Source of the DNA: Chrysopilus asiliformis
Taxonomy: Eukaryota > Arthropoda > Insecta > Diptera > Rhagionidae
Assembly: GCA_964034945.1 (NCBI GenBank)
Contig: OZ035960.1
Coordinates: 83,700,148-83,764,147, forward strand
Direction: 5' to 3'
DNA length: 64,000 nucleotides
The notes under the pieces were generated by a model that searched no databases, had not been told where the DNA came from, and worked only from the letters and a program-made list of their open reading frames with translations. Shown here one piece after another: positions 9,871-22,806 of the stretch. The translations under genes and the position numbers were made by a program. Each line of letters opens with the position of its first letter. The first letter of the stretch is position 1.

Positions 9871-11036
9871 TACTTAGAAAGCCATTTTATCGGTAAACTT
9901 TAGAAAAAATCGTTAGACTTTTTAATAAATTCTTAAAAAGTTCAAAAATATTGTTTTCGTCAGCTTTTAAACTAATTTTTATGTATGTAACAGTTTGAAA
10001 ATAGTTATCTACTTGGTGTTTGACTCCTTAATGTGAGTTTTGGGAAACCATTTACAAACTAGTAGCAAATTTTACAAACAAATTTTTTTACCAAGGTATA
10101 CGAATTTGACTCCAGTCGATTTCATGCTTATGGATACTAGACAAATTATATTTTTGACCCTGAAATGCCACTTTCAAAGAAATTTAAAAAAAACGTTCAA
10201 AGAGTTTAAAGCTCGAGTTAAAGTTTTTGTTGCAAAATTAGTGACGAATTTGATGATTTTACTATGACTATTAATATTGAACGATAATTTATCGAGTAAA
10301 CTTTTATTATCTTTCAACTGTTAACATTTATAAGTTCATAAAAAGAACCAAAAATACAACTGAAACTTTAAAAAAATGGCATTTTTTGAAAAATAAAAAT
10401 AAAAAAATTACTTTTGTGACCAAGATCTCTGAATTAAAATAAGTTCATTAGTTTTGGAGTTCCGATTTTATATCTAAATGCACATTTTGTTGTTATCCTT
10501 TTTCTTAAGCATTCTATTTTTTGTGGGTGCCAGATAAACATCCCCTCCGATACAATTTTTGTCACGAAATTGTCCATAGAATTACTCCCTTCAGGATTAG
10601 CCTCTATGCCCGGTACACCCTGTATATAAGCCCTGAAATTAAGCATTGCGTTTATCTCAGCTTAATAAATCAATTTATCTTCCTTCGGATACATTGATTT
10701 TAATTTACTTTTTATTGCAACTTGCTAACTTCTATAATATCCGTGATTTATGTTATTTCTTTCCCTTATAGCCGATGACTTGAGGCTTTCACGGCCCTAA
10801 TTTAAAATGTTCACCAAGTGTCCAAAATAAATTGTAGGTGTACGAAGAAAGTGATTTATGTTTTAGAAAATCCCAATGGGGTTTCTCAGGAAACTTCATT
10901 ATATAATGAGAAAACGAAATCTAAAAATTTTTACTTCTTACCATCATTTTTGTAAAATATCTTTTGATATATTAATTTAGTATTTAATTTACTTAACTTC
11001 TTTTTTTATAAAGGTGATTTTTTTCTTTCGTTTCAG
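9871..11036. other. Intronic or upstream DNA before the first visible tincar exon
   Basis: AT-rich. At 10003-10048 it carries a 45-bp dispersed word (ACTTGGTGTTTGACTCCTTA and flanks) that recurs at 14373-14418 within a tincar intron. ACACCCTGTATA at 10614-10625 resembles transposon end sequence but has no partner. A splice acceptor, TTTCTTTCGTTTCAG, ends this stretch at 11036. Confidence 0.5.
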
Positions 11037-14000
11037 AAAATGTTTGGCGTAACGAATTAGATTTTTTGGTTATAAACCGCGACAGATTGGTTGTCTTGTC
11101 GTTCGTAACATCTCCATATCAAAACATATCAAGCTTTAATGGAACAATAAATCCTTTAGATGAAGATGAATATACTAATTATGCAAATATATCAACAAAC
11201 AAAAAATACCACAGGAAAAATGGAAGACGAAACGAATTTGGACACCCGAAAAAACCATTGTATGAAAGAACGGAGCTAATTGAAAAATTTCGTCCTGATA
11301 ATGAATTTTTTGAGTCCCATGAAAATTTAGAAATCGATATTGACGTCGGACCAATAACTCCATTATCATCATCATCCACTCCTTCATCAACATGGTCTAG
11401 ACCACATGTAACCATGTCCAGAGTGCAAACAACAATATTAGCGCCAACAGCAACAATCCCTACCGTTGCAATTAAAATGACAACGTCGAATAGGGGTACA
11501 ACCGCCTCCTCTCGGACTGGGAAATCTACCAGAAACGAGTCTCGACGAAATAATGGCCGGCAAAATCGGAAAAATCTATCATCGCATGGAAGTAAATCAT
11601 TGCATCGACACGAGGATAAGAAGAATCTGTCAAAATATGATGATGTCAACTACGATTTAGAAATTCGTCCTGACAAAACCGTGGATTTCAGCAAATTCAA
11701 CGAATTCGAAATGTCTACCATATTTGAAACTAACTCCAATTCCAATACGAGGCTTAGAACAACACCCATTCCATTAGTAGAATTCTCCGACTCTACACCT
11801 GAGAATAATCAAAAGATTACACCAATTCAAATAACATCCACAAAATCATCATTACGAGACAGTAACATTCATATTGTGAAGCCAGAAAAGCTGCCAGAAA
11901 TTATTCCATCCACGCCAATTGCATCCAATTCGAAAATATTTGAAATTAAAACGAAAAAAGTCAAACGAATGGCAGACGATAGTCCTGACGATGATGAGTT
12001 GACCAATGTTTCGATCGAATCGGATCTAATGATTGGCCCGATACCAGCTAATCTATCAAATGGCCCACCGTCATTGGTTCGCCTGGATGGATTTGCTGGG
12101 ATGCTGCAGCGGTTCTTCAGAGTCGATAAGGAACTCGACGTTACGTCATTTTCGCATCCACCAAGTATGGAATTTCTAAACTTGGTTTTGGCACTAATGG
12201 TTTGGTCGGTCCGATATCCTGCTGTGTTTTGGGGAACAACTAAGCCGTTTGCTGCCATTTTCAGTGCACAAATGATAGCCAATACAATTGACATAATTCT
12301 AAGTTATACCGGAATGTCGACCTTATACAAAATGCAGATTGTTGGACAAGTTTTACCCGCACATGCCCCAGGACTTCTACTTAATGCCGTCGTTACACTA
12401 TCGCTATTTCTGCTATCAACCTTTTTGATTGTAGCGTCGTCTTTAATACTTTATTTATACGGACATGGTCGATTGGCTGCTAGAATACGAGATCGATGTA
12501 TGATTACTGCTAAAAATACTGAAACATGGATATATTTTGCTCATTGTGCTTCGCTATGCATTGTAATCGCTTTGGCGGTTGTAAAAGCTCCAATTATGCA
12601 TGATTTAAGTGCAACCTACAAAGGCAGTCTTGATGGAGCAGTCTTTGTTTCAGGTATATTTTTGACTATTTCATAATATATTTCTAGTGTGGGGAACGGA
12701 ATGTAATAAAGAATTATATTATTAAGTCTTAGAACGCCGTAAATTAATTGAAAGTCTAGTGATATCCTTGTAATCGTACGATTAGCTTTGTAAGACTTAA
12801 GGCGCGTTCCACGAATTTTTTAGCTACCGCTAAATCGGGTTAAGAGCTTAAAGAAGTAAACAGTCAGCGGCAAGCGCCCGCGTCCTTTTTTTAAAACCAA
12901 TGGAGCGCAATTGAGGCTGACAGAATGATGACGGCAACGGCGCCGTCGCCGCTGAGTTTGAACCAAATCCAATAATTTTTAGTTACAAAACTGACGACTA
13001 GTGGCACTATTATCTATGCCAAAGTATCGATATGTTTAACTGAATAACATTTGCCAGAAAATACCGCTGCCCGTCGTTGACGCTTCTCATTATGTCAAGT
13101 CGGCGTCATCTAACGACAGCACCATGCCGCCCGCCGTTGCCGCTTGCTATTGGCGCTCCTATTCTGTTTGGCCCTTAAATAATGACCGTCAGTGGCGGGC
13201 GTCCGCGTCATTTTATTTTAAATCAGTGGAGCGCAATTGAAGCTGATAGAATGACGACGGCAGCGGCGCCGCTGAAGAAGCGTGGAAAATTTTTAGTTAC
13301 AAAACTCATAACGATAAGAGCTACTATCTATGCAAAACTAGTTACAAACATGCCGGATCACTATCTGCCTGTGTTCAGTTTGACAGAAAATGATGTTCCG
13401 CGTTGATATTCTAATTGTGTAAAATCGGGGACAATAGTCTGGCATTGCCGCGTGCTGTTGACGCTCCAATTGTGTTTAGCTCTTTAGCTGGCGAATTTAA
13501 AGCAAAAAGAGCGTTCTAAATCGATTTTCTAGCCACTAAACGTTTCGTAATATATGCGGTGTTGTAATTACAATTTCAAGTTTGTGCTAATTTTTAATCC
13601 CTACTTTCGATAAACTCAGTTACGGTAATCAGCCGCATTAATTCTTTCACTCCTAACTCCACAACGAAAATAGAATATTTTTTATAAATTTTGCATAAAA
13701 ACTACAATGGCTTTTGTCAAATGCTAATTAATTTCATATTAACAGCTCTGAGTTCAGTCATACATTTGTTCTTGTGGATTGTATTATGGCTCGGTTTGAC
13801 GGCGAAACGTCGGTGGAGTTTTAAGCTGCCACCATTGGAACAATACGGAGTATCATCTAGTGCTACACAACCACTTCTCGTATCGACACGCGGCCATTTG
13901 GGTGGCCACGGCAATGAAAATTGCCCACAAGGAGATTTAAAGGGTAATATTTCGAACCCAAATGGTAGCGATGAAACAATCTATTGGCCTAAGATGACGC

Positions 14001-17000
14001 CAAGCTCACCAAAACTGAAGGTTACCTTCAATGAAGTAACGAGTACGTCTGAAGATGTCCTTTTAATCAGCGAACATGATGGCAAGCGGTAAATGATCGT
14101 TAAAAAACAAAGTTCAAAAAGCACCAAATTTTCAATGGTTTTTGTAATTATTTACGTTTTGATGTTATGAATTATTTATTTATTATTTAACACGCACGAT
14201 ATTTTTTGCATTTCATTAATTATTTTTGTTAGAAAGTAAATTTTGTATAAAGCGTCAATTTGCTGAAATTTTTTTTCCAAAAAAAATCATATCTCAGAAG
14301 CTTTTCAATCTCAAAACTGTGGCCACGGAAATATTTGTTGGAAATGTATTAACACCATTTAGAAAGATCAACGATGTTATCTACTTGGTCTTTGACTCCT
14401 TAATGTGAGTTTTGGGAACCAATTTTAAATTAAAATATTGCAGGTGCACACCAGGGACGAAAAATGTTTACGAAACTGTAATTCGAGATGTATCTATGGC
14501 ACATATTGTCGGGGTAAAGTTTTTTAGATAAGTTTTTTTTGTACCAAAAAAGAAAGAAACATTCTAAAAACTTAAAAAAAAAAATGTTTATGTCTTCAAG
14601 ACGTCCCGTTTCGAATTTTTAAATTCTAGCATCAAATTCGTAGTTAGCGGTCCCGAAAACCCCCTAAGCACGTTTTTCCGAGAAACATAACAAAAGCTAT
14701 ACGACGAACAGTTGTATCAAAATTCCACTTTGGAGTCAAACTTCCCAATAGATTTTTTATAATTTATTCCAATCGGATTTTGATATATGGGAATTTTATG
14801 TAGAATCATATCCTAAATAACTTTTGTTCTTGCACTTTTTTGATAAGATGCACCGTTTTCGAGATATTTGCAAAAAACGTTTTCGTTTTCGTTTGAACCC
14901 CCCTTAATGGTCCATTTTTGCCCATTAACGAACTTAGCCTTGAATTTTACGAAAAACGGATCTACGCAAAATTTCAAGTCTGTAGCTCAATCCGTGCGCC
15001 CGCAATCCACGCCACAGAGAGACGGACAGACAGACGAACGGGCAGGCAAAAATCAATTTTTTTAATCATTCTAAACACACTGGTATAATTCATTTTTGTG
15101 TGTGATGACGGGATCTTGGCGTTACAAATGGTAAGGCAAAGTTACTATACCCTTTGGTTTCACCATACGGGTATAAAAATATAGGGATGGGAGAGATTTT
15201 TCAAACGTGGGTAGAATTAAACTGCAACTCGCACTAGCTCGAAAGTTAACCTCGGGGCCAATAGTTGCATCTTTCTTTGAAACAAATCGATTCGCCATTT
15301 ATAACATTTATTGAAATGTGATATTGAGACGATAATAACTTTTAGATGTAATTTCAGCAAATTGACATTTTCTAAATGTATTTATTGGCTTTAAAGAGTT
15401 AAAATTTATTTCTGACTTTTGTTGTGTTAAGTATTATGTTTAATTTTTTTTTCGACATTTTATCTACTTATCTGTATTGGTAATTGAAAGATACCGTACG
15501 TATTATGTTCCGCTTGTCGCCTGTTTGTGTAATCTTTTATGTGTTCATTTCATTAATTTTATAACTGAAAAGTGCACAAAAATGTTTTTATTTTCAATGG
15601 TTCTATAAATATTGTTTTGATAAATTACTTTAATCGAAACTCTCTCTCTTTTTTATTTCGTTCGCTTTCGATTGCTTCTTGCTTTAAATTGAATTTCAAT
15701 GACTTCGCGTTGAACAGCAATACGACCAGTGGAGCCACGCTATGTATTGCCAGTATTGCGGGGGAGGCTGATGACGGAGACTACGCAACCCTAAGAAGTG
15801 GCCCCGGTGGCAGTGGGAATGGCGGTATCGGCGGGGGCATACTTCATTTAAGTGAATACGACGAATTACCACCGCCACCAGCACAGCTCCTGCCATCGTC
15901 CTGCATTGATGGTTTCGTTATAATGGGCGATATGGTTGATGATAATACTTCCGAAGAAGGTAAATTATTGGCTTGTGTTCGAGATGACAGCGTTACGTAT
16001 GCATCGACACGAGATCTTGAGCCACCACATCTGGCACCATCAACGGCACCATCGATAACTTCCGTCGGTATACAATCACCTCGGATATCTCAGCACTCCC
16101 TTCCGCCGCCACCACCACCACACAATTCTGATATTGGTGTTCGTTTGGGATCACCATCAGAACGTTTGGTGAGTCCTCTAGCACCTGTTACCGTGACAGT
16201 GCATACCAATGAGGCGCATGTAAGTTGATTAAAATTTCTTTTATAGTCTTTTCGTAAATCGACAATAATCAAAAATTTAAGATTTTCCAATCAACCGATA
16301 CGGTGAAATTTTTTAATCATCAGATTTTTTTCTGGTTTCAGATTGCCTCCAGTTTAACGCCACGTTGTCTACGACGTGCCGATTCTGGAGTACCAAATGA
16401 AGCATTAACACCACGTAGCGATACAACTTCAACAACCGAAAGTACAACATCCCCACCTGAAAGAGCACCATCCGAAACATCAAGCGGTGTTCATTCAGGT
16501 GAGGAACGAGAAGAAGTTGTAATTCGACCACGTGCTGTATGCAAAGCTGCCCCCAAACCACCCCAACCCGCTATTCAGGAAGAGCCATTCGGACGTTCGA
16601 CCAATATGAAAATGTCAAGCTTCAATAATGATGGCAAATCAAGTGCTACATTGCCATTAACTAGAAATCTTCCTGAGCCACGTATGGACTACTCACACTG
16701 TAGCACAATGCCACTTCCGATGGGGTGCCATCAAACACAGTACAAGGCTCAGGTTTACACACCTCCAACGTCTAAGCAGCAATTGGTTCATACTACTTTA
16801 CCGAATGGGGTCCGATATTCGAATCCTCACTTCCTAAGGCGAATACCACATGTTACGAAAGCTGAATCACCATATGGACATTTAGGGCTAGGGGCCGGTC
16901 ACCACACATTCTCAAAACTTCTGCACGATCCACTTCACAGTTTGACAACAACATCGATACCAGAGGATCGGGATTCAGCGAATTACTCAATGATATCCGA

Positions 17001-17046
17001 TCAAGACCGGGATTGTCTCTTTGCTAATACTCAACATGTTAATTGA
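11037..17046 (+). CDS. tinc: tincar-like multi-pass membrane protein, C-terminal four exons
   Basis: Exons 11037-12653, 13746-14088, 15718-16219 and 16342-17046 join in phase (1, 2 and 0 at the three junctions) and give about 1055 residues to the stop at 17046. The first visible exon begins with two bases completing a codon after TTTCAG, so the N-terminus and probably earlier membrane segments lie upstream. Order: a hydrophilic Ser/Thr-rich loop (about 330 residues); GPPSLVRLDGFAGMLQRFF; five hydrophobic segments, among them MEFLNLVLALMVWSVRYPAV, LLLNAVVTLSLFLLSTFLIV and SSVIHLFLWIVLWLGL, the last completed across the first intron; then a long cytoplasmic-type tail with poly-Pro and Gly-rich runs. 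Tail length, segment order and wording match Drosophila Tincar, a membrane protein of cardioblasts and eye/nerve cells. The identity is from memory. Confidence 0.78.
12654..13745 (+). other. tincar intron with a two-unit tandem repeat
   Basis: The donor is GTATAT after TTTCAG and the acceptor CATATTAACAG. The intron holds two ~320-bp units, 12862-13178 and 13186-13500, sharing 'GGAGCGCAATTGA', 'ATGACGACGGCAGCGGCGCC'-type words and 'AGTTACAAAACT'. The units are much GC-richer than the surroundings. A frame at 13182-13406 is a by-product of the repeat. Confidence 0.7.
14089..15717 (+). other. tincar intron hosting a HINE copy and dispersed repeats
   Basis: The donor GTAAAT follows AAGCG at 14088; the acceptor is GCGTTGAACAG. 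Inside are the 45-bp dispersed word at 14373-14418, one unit of the ~110-bp repeat (14598-14690) and a HINE-type element (14706-15179). The remaining ~540 bp before the acceptor show nothing recognisable. Confidence 0.65.
14706..15179 (-). mobile_element. HINE/DINE-1-type element, truncated, in tincar intron
   Basis: This copy is in reverse orientation relative to the copy at 34144. It has the GACA/GACG microsatellite (15015-15045), the CATTCTAAACACACTGG block and ends in CACCATACGGGTATAAAAA. It lacks the far end with the AATTGCC..GGCAATT hairpin. The open frame through it recurs in other copies only because of DNA homology. Confidence 0.8.
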
Positions 17047-17310
17047 ATATTCCCTTATCGCAATCATAAGAGGTTTTTGTATTTATACGCACAAACTATT
17101 AGCTTTTTAGTTTAGATTTTAATTTTACAGTGGCTTACTACATAAATACGTAGATATTTAACTTCACCAATTGTTTCCTCGTGTAAAAAGTATTTATTTA
17201 TGTATAGTTTTTATAGGTACGATTATTATTATTAATTATCTTATAATCATAATTTAGGTGTTAGGGAAGAAAATGTACAAAAATTAAAATAAATAATTTC
17301 AGTAATTTCT
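17047..17310 (+). other. tinc: tincar 3' untranslated region
   Basis: AT-rich sequence directly after the stop; the first good polyadenylation signal is AATAAA at 17288-17293. The end of the transcript is inferred. Confidence 0.5.
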
Positions 17311-17912
17311 GTTATAGCAATGAATCCGGCTGATTGGATGATCCAAAATGCATGACAAAATTTAAATAATATCAATGCACTCACGATTTATTACTAATCA
17401 GATTTACTGTCTCTCAAAATTAATTTAAAAGCAAGCGGTAAGTAAAAAAAATCATTTAATTTAATAGTTTCTAAATTAATCCTATTAGGAATTGTCGCAT
17501 TGCCTTTCTGTATTTTACTCACACGATTTTCTAGTAAAGAAAAATGATATTCGGGGGTTTTTTGCAAAAAAACGCCCCCTAATAATTAACAACTTTGTTC
17601 ATTTATTTCTCGGTGATCAAAATTTAAGTATATTTTTTTTTAAACTAAAAATTTGCTATCTGAGTTAAATAAATTTGGCAATCTTTCTAACAGAGTGTCA
17701 TTTTGATAAGTACTGAATTATTTTTCTTTCCATCATGGATATTTTAAAACACTCGTGTCAGTACCCTATGACTGCACAAATCGTCAAGTTATTTCGAGAT
17801 CTAGAAAAAACCCTGTTCTGACACATCAATTGTAAAAAAAAATTTAGAAGAAAAATTGTTTCTCGGTATTTTGACGATATCCAACCTGTAGAACAAGGGG
17901 ATCGATTGAAAT
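17311..17912. other. Intergenic DNA without recognised features
   Basis: No coding or RNA signal was seen. The stretch between the tincar polyadenylation signal and the next hAT MITE is simple AT-rich DNA. Confidence 0.5.
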
Positions 17913-18312
17913 CGGTGATGCAAACCAAATGTTTTTTTATAGTATCAGCCAGAATTTAGGGGAAGATCCTTTAATGCCGAAGCACAACTCAGGATTATTT
18001 TGGATGTCAATCGGTTTTGGTTCAAGTGTAAATTGAATTTCTAGTTTGGCTCCTAAAATTTCAAAAGTTGCTTCCGGTTTGGTTCATTTGTTGTACAGGG
18101 AAACCTCGATCCCTGAACGCTTCGGTTTGTGAACGCTTCAGTTCGTGAACTAGTTGTGAGTCGAAAAAATGCCTTCGTTCGTGAACAATATAACGGTTTG
18201 TGGAGTTTCCACTGCATATATTTTTAAACCTACAAATTCAAATATGAACTGGACTAAGACCACTAAAAAGTACTGGTTTTAGGTTTGGTTCAGTTATTGG
18301 TTTGCATCTCTG
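17913..18312. mobile_element. hAT-type MITE with near-perfect duplication
   Basis: Flanks are ATTGAAAT (17905-17912) and ATTAAAAT (18313-18320), 7 of 8 matching. The ends are CGGTGATGCAAACCAAAT on the left and, reverse-complemented from the right, CAGAGATGCAAACCAAT. The interior has multiple GGTTTGGTTC/GGTTTTGGTT words, typical of hAT subterminal repeats. A small pogo-like MITE sits inside it. A similar right end, TTGGTTTGCATCT, occurs at 61560-61572. Confidence 0.75.
18096..18214. mobile_element. Small pogo/Tc1-like MITE nested in the hAT MITE
   Basis: The left end is CAGGGAAACCTCGATCCCTG, preceded by TA. The right end is GGAGTTTCCACTG, followed by CA where TA would be expected. Internal GTGAACG words repeat in both halves. 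The 119-bp size and ends match pogo/Tigger-type MITEs, but one flank is decayed. Confidence 0.55.
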
Positions 18313-18984
18313 ATTAAAATATACATATGTGACCAAAAGCCATTAGTGTGAAAGTTGAAATTTAGAATTTTGAAAGAAAATAATTTAAAAGATTGGGCAC
18401 TCGATCTTTAAAATCATGCTGTGTTTTACATATTGATTATTTATTTTATTGTGAAAGTCATTCTATGACAATAAATAATATCCGCCAAAAGGCCATCGCT
18501 GGGTATCGCGGAAACTGATGATCCGATTTTCGCTGCATCTTGGTCATCTTAAAAAAATACATTTCGATGAGTCTACTGGATAAAAATTTTGTTTGTGGAT
18601 CAAACATTTTGTTAATTCGTCAATTTTGTTTGTTTGCGTAGCCGTCCATCCAAAAGTGTGCTCCGTTGTTCGCAGCGCACGGAACGTTTGACGAATCAAT
18701 CACTGATTTTGATGATCAATTTTAATAATTTCCACACGTTGTAGAATCGTGTACCGTTCCATGATTAAAGGTCTAGACTAACTAAACACGCTTGTTAAAT
18801 ATTACAGCATTTCCCCATTACGACATATTTTCGTTTTAAATTTTTCATATAATCATTTTATTCGCGGATCATTCTTTTGCGATAAATTTGAAATTTTCCA
18901 AATGTTCGAAATTTTCGATTCGGAACCCGAGAGTTATTCGCATATATAGAAAAAAAAATCGCGACATCAATTAAAAGAGTAACC

Positions 18985-19057
18985 CAAGCAACATTTGTGT
19001 CAACTGTCGACACGACATAGGTCAACCCCTATCGTGACAGTTGATATAAATTGCTTG
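18985..19057. repeat. 73-bp foldback repeat
   Basis: The arms pair almost throughout: CAAGCAA, ATTT and TCAACTGTC on the left against GACAGTTGA, AAAT and TTGCTTG on the right, with CACGA/TCGTG and ATAGG/CCCTAT nearer the loop. It could be a tiny MITE; no clear target duplication. Confidence 0.6.
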
Positions 19058-20107
19058 AGTAGATCGCTTGAGTAGTCGACTAGTTATTCAACGATTTTAC
19101 CAAATCGAATTTTTAAATAATTTCATTTATGATGTAGGTACTGCCATGTGTTAGTACTGGGAAAAGGCAAGTGGAAACAGTTGTTGGAGCGTTAGTAATC
19201 AGCGGCTAGCAACTAGCTTTTAACCTGGAACTAGCGTAAGAGTTACATTTATGTGTGAATATTTTTTTTGGACAATTTAATTTTGCTTAGCTGCAATAAT
19301 TATTTATTTAATTTAGATATTATTACACTCAAAGCCAAAACCCGATGCTAACAAATATTTATCTATCAAAAACTAACATGAGAATATTCGTGATCAAATC
19401 TACCAATAATAAAAATAATGGAAAGGTAATTTCTTCATCCTAAAAATGAAATCCAATAATTAAAAAAAATTAATTATTCTACGAGACCCAAATCTAACAT
19501 AGCAACCAAATTCTTTTAATCAATGTTTCGAAAAATATCTAATTTTTATCAATCTTTAAGAATTAAGGAAAGCTCAAGATATTTCTATATAAATATTACA
19601 AAAACAAATTGCTTTTTGCATAAGAAAAACAAAACAATACAAAAAATATCTTATTGTAATTTATTAACCTGATAATAAAACCTGCGAACCATATCCCACA
19701 GATAAAATTAACAGCAAATAAAAATTGAAATGATTGCTATTTTCAGTAAATTAAAAATTACGTCATATTTATATAACATTATATATATACAATGCTTATG
19801 TCCGCTATCACATATTCATAAAAAATGCAATAAAAATTAATTAAAAAGACAGTTAAATCTCAATTGAATACGATCAAAAACTACACAAAAAAAACGTAAT
19901 TTGTTAAATACATAGATGGAAATTTTTGTACGCATTTATAAAGCTGTAATTTTTTAGAAAAAAAAAAATATAGAAAGTGTAATTTATACAGAAAGAACAT
20001 CAAATAGATTTTACACCTAAACAATAATATTACATGTTTTTTAAAGTAATAGACTATTATACATAACTGTACCATATTTATAAAAATCATTAGAGATATT
20101 TATACAT

Positions 20108-20140
<33 letters not shown>

Positions 20141-20877
20141 GAAAAAGACTATAATGGGGTAACAAAGTATTTGAATATAAAAAAAATTAAAAAAAAACGC
20201 ACTGGAAAATACTGTAAAATGGGACAATATAATTTTACAACTTTTGATATGAATAGGCAGTAAAGATTCCAAAAATTTTGTTCCGCTTTATTAGGATTTT
20301 TGATGTGTAGTTATATTTTAGGTGTTGTAACCTTTATGTCAAAAAACACATTAAGTCATAACATCAAGAGTATCAAAAGAATGTTAATATTATTTACGTA
20401 CACTGATTTGAAGAATTTTTCAATATTTTTCAAGAATATAAAATAAAATAGTTAAACATAAGTAGGCTTCATTTTCGCAGGATTAATTTTGATGATTTCA
20501 TCATCATGACGGTTTTTTTGTGGAAAATCTGTCTAGTAAGAAGTTTAATGCAATAATATGTTTAATGCAATTCCAGTCTTATGAAAAAAATTCGAAATAT
20601 TTTTTGTGTATCAAAAATAAAAGCAAGATAAAAGCATTAGCTGTAATTATTTTTTATATATATTTTTATGCTTTTACCTTAATTTTATTTCTGATATACA
20701 ACGCTCGAAAATTATTTTTCTCTTTTTAATATTTTATAAAAGTTTGTGTTTATATTTTTTCTGTCAATTTGCATTTGATGTAACACTTAAAATTTAAAAA
20801 AATTACATATCTGTTTCCCAATTTTTTACCTTATAAATATGTGACTACATATATGTCGTTTGCTCCAACGAAACTTA
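19058..20877. other. Very AT-rich intergenic DNA with an (AT)n microsatellite
   Basis: There is no gene signal. A pure (AT)n run of about 26 bp lies at 20107-20132. Short open frames here come from base composition. Confidence 0.5.
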
Positions 20878-21096
20878 GGCCCATTTGCGCGAACTATTCT
20901 TAAAAAATTAACTTGCGGTTAACCTACTTAAATCGTAGAAATTCTTGGAATTAAATAATTTAAGTTGTACATAAGTTGCTAAGTTTTGTTGGTACAAACT
21001 GCCCTCAGCAACTTAAATTATTTAAGTTATAGAATTTCTACGATTAGTAAGCTAAGCACAATTTAATGTTTTACAAATAGTTGGCGCAAACAGGCC
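20878..21096. mobile_element. PIF/Harbinger-like foldback MITE
   Basis: TTA flanks both sides (20875-20877 and 21097-21099). The ends are GGCCCATTTGCGCGAACTA and, reverse-complemented from the right, GGCCTGTTTGCGCCAACTA. The inner part also pairs: ATCGTAGAAATTCT and AATTATTTAAGTTG words occur on both arms. A 3-bp TTA duplication suits the PIF/Harbinger superfamily. No coding capacity in 219 bp. Confidence 0.8.
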
Positions 21097-21398
21097 TTAG
21101 TAGTTGGTATATTGGATTTAGTATGCCGTTTGTAAAGGAAACAATTTTTATTTCCGCCTGTCCGTTCGTCGTTTTTCGTAAAAAGCGGGGCTAAGTGGAT
21201 GGGCAAAATCGATCTACCTCTCCCTCCGCCCCACATGAATGAAATAATTTTTGTCGATTTGATCGAAAACGCTGCATCGCATCGAAAAAATTTTAAAACA
21301 AAATGTGTGTTACATAACACTTCGATTCATGAAAATTAACTCGGACCACCTCGAAAAATTTTCTATCTATCAACATTAAATTTGTTCTGATAATAGTA

Positions 21399-21483
21399 CA
21401 GTGAAACCTGTATAAGCTGGACTCTGGAAAAGCCGGACCAATTTCCGGATCCCGTGCAAGTCCGACCTTTACAGGTTTCACAG
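21399..21483. mobile_element. 85-bp pogo/Tigger-like MITE
   Basis: TA flanks both ends (21397-21398 and 21484-21485). The inverted ends are CAGTGAAACCTGTATAAG and CTTTACAGGTTTCACAG-type. CAGTGAAACCT ends with a TA target are typical of pogo/Tigger elements. It is little more than its two ends. Confidence 0.8.
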
Positions 21484-21485
21484 TA

Positions 21486-22676
21486 TTTCACAATTGCACC
21501 TGCCACTTGAAGATTTTCTTTGTTTTATCTTTTTTTTGTTTTTCTTCTGTATAATATAGATTTTATAAACTCTTTCAAGTAAAGTTGAGTATCGAAAGCA
21601 GATAGTTCGAGACGGACCAACGATGGTCAGAAAACAACTACCTTAAAACATCGATATTTACCGATAGTATCGATATTAAAAATTATCTGATCTAAAAGCC
21701 ACTGATAATTCAATACCAATACAGGTTTTTATGCCAATTACAACCTTTTACACCATAAAGTAACTATATTGAGGATAAAAGATTGAAGTCCTCATAATTT
21801 TTCTCATCATTTTCTCACAAATTCTTTTTGCAGAACAAATTTCACTTTTTACAAATCATATTCGTCTAAAAAATTTCTAGTGGCTTTTTCTTAGAGATAA
21901 ATTTGGCGTTTTATGAAAAAAATCGATTTCCACACCGAAATTAATATTAAAAATATTATTAATTTATGGCAAAATCTGAATATTTTTTTTTGATTCAGTA
22001 GATATTTTAATTCACAAATATTTGTAAAATGATAAATTTACTAGTCAAAAGATAAAATCAAACAGATTACGGTGATGTGCAAAATATTATAATTAATTTA
22101 ATGTGTAAAAGAGTTTAATTTAACTAAAAAACCTGTACAAAGTTCATAACTCTTTTCGCATTGAATAATTTTTCGCGGTAAAATTTTTTTCTGGCTTTGG
22201 TTACACCTTACCGGTTTTTGAAAATAGCAGTTCAAATAGCTCTGAGTTAGCCATTGTTGTCAGGTATATTTTGGCTAAACGCAACAGATATGACGTATGA
22301 CATCTGCCTCCAAAAAGCTAGTGCATTCTGTTCCCTTTTTCAAGCTTGAATGACTTCTACCGAACGTAATCGATGTTAGAAAAATATCAACGTCAAGCCA
22401 TCGACAGCAGTCAAATATCGGACCCAAACCATCGATGTAAAATCATCGAACATCGATCGTTTACCAACGATATTTCAATAATAACTCTAATTTCAAGTAA
22501 GATCAACGCTCAACTCTAATTTCAAGTAAGATCTTCTTTTATAAGACTTTAACGAAATTGTATGATATGTAAGACATTTTGTTTTTTATTCAGTTCCAGA
22601 TACGGCTTTCTGATTATTTTTCTCAGCCCGTTTACTTGTGAAAAAAAAAACTACCATCATGCGTAAGGCGCGAACT
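21486..22676. other. Intergenic DNA with a short direct repeat
   Basis: A 22-bp word beginning ACTCTAATTTCAAGTAAGAT occurs twice at about 22483-22533. Several 'ATCGAT' words are scattered. No coding or RNA gene was seen. Confidence 0.4.
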
Positions 22677-22806
22677 GGGGTGTTGTGAATAAAAAATTAA
22701 CTTTTGCTAAAACTGGTGTTTTTTAGCTAATGCAGGCTGCATACAGACTGCATTAGCTAAAAAACATCAGTTTTAGCAAAAGCTATTTTTCTATTCACAT
22801 CACCCC
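22677..22806. mobile_element. 130-bp foldback MITE
   Basis: Arms of about 60 bp run from GGGGTGTTGTGAATA to TATTCACATCACCCC. The core words CTTTTGCTAAAAC and TTTTTTAGCTAATGCAG are mirrored on the other arm, with a loop near GCTGCATACA. The target duplication is not clear. Confidence 0.75.

Noticed and set aside
13182..13406. 74-codon frame in a tincar intron
   Set aside because: It is confined to one unit of the GC-rich tandem repeat; the sister unit does not keep the frame.
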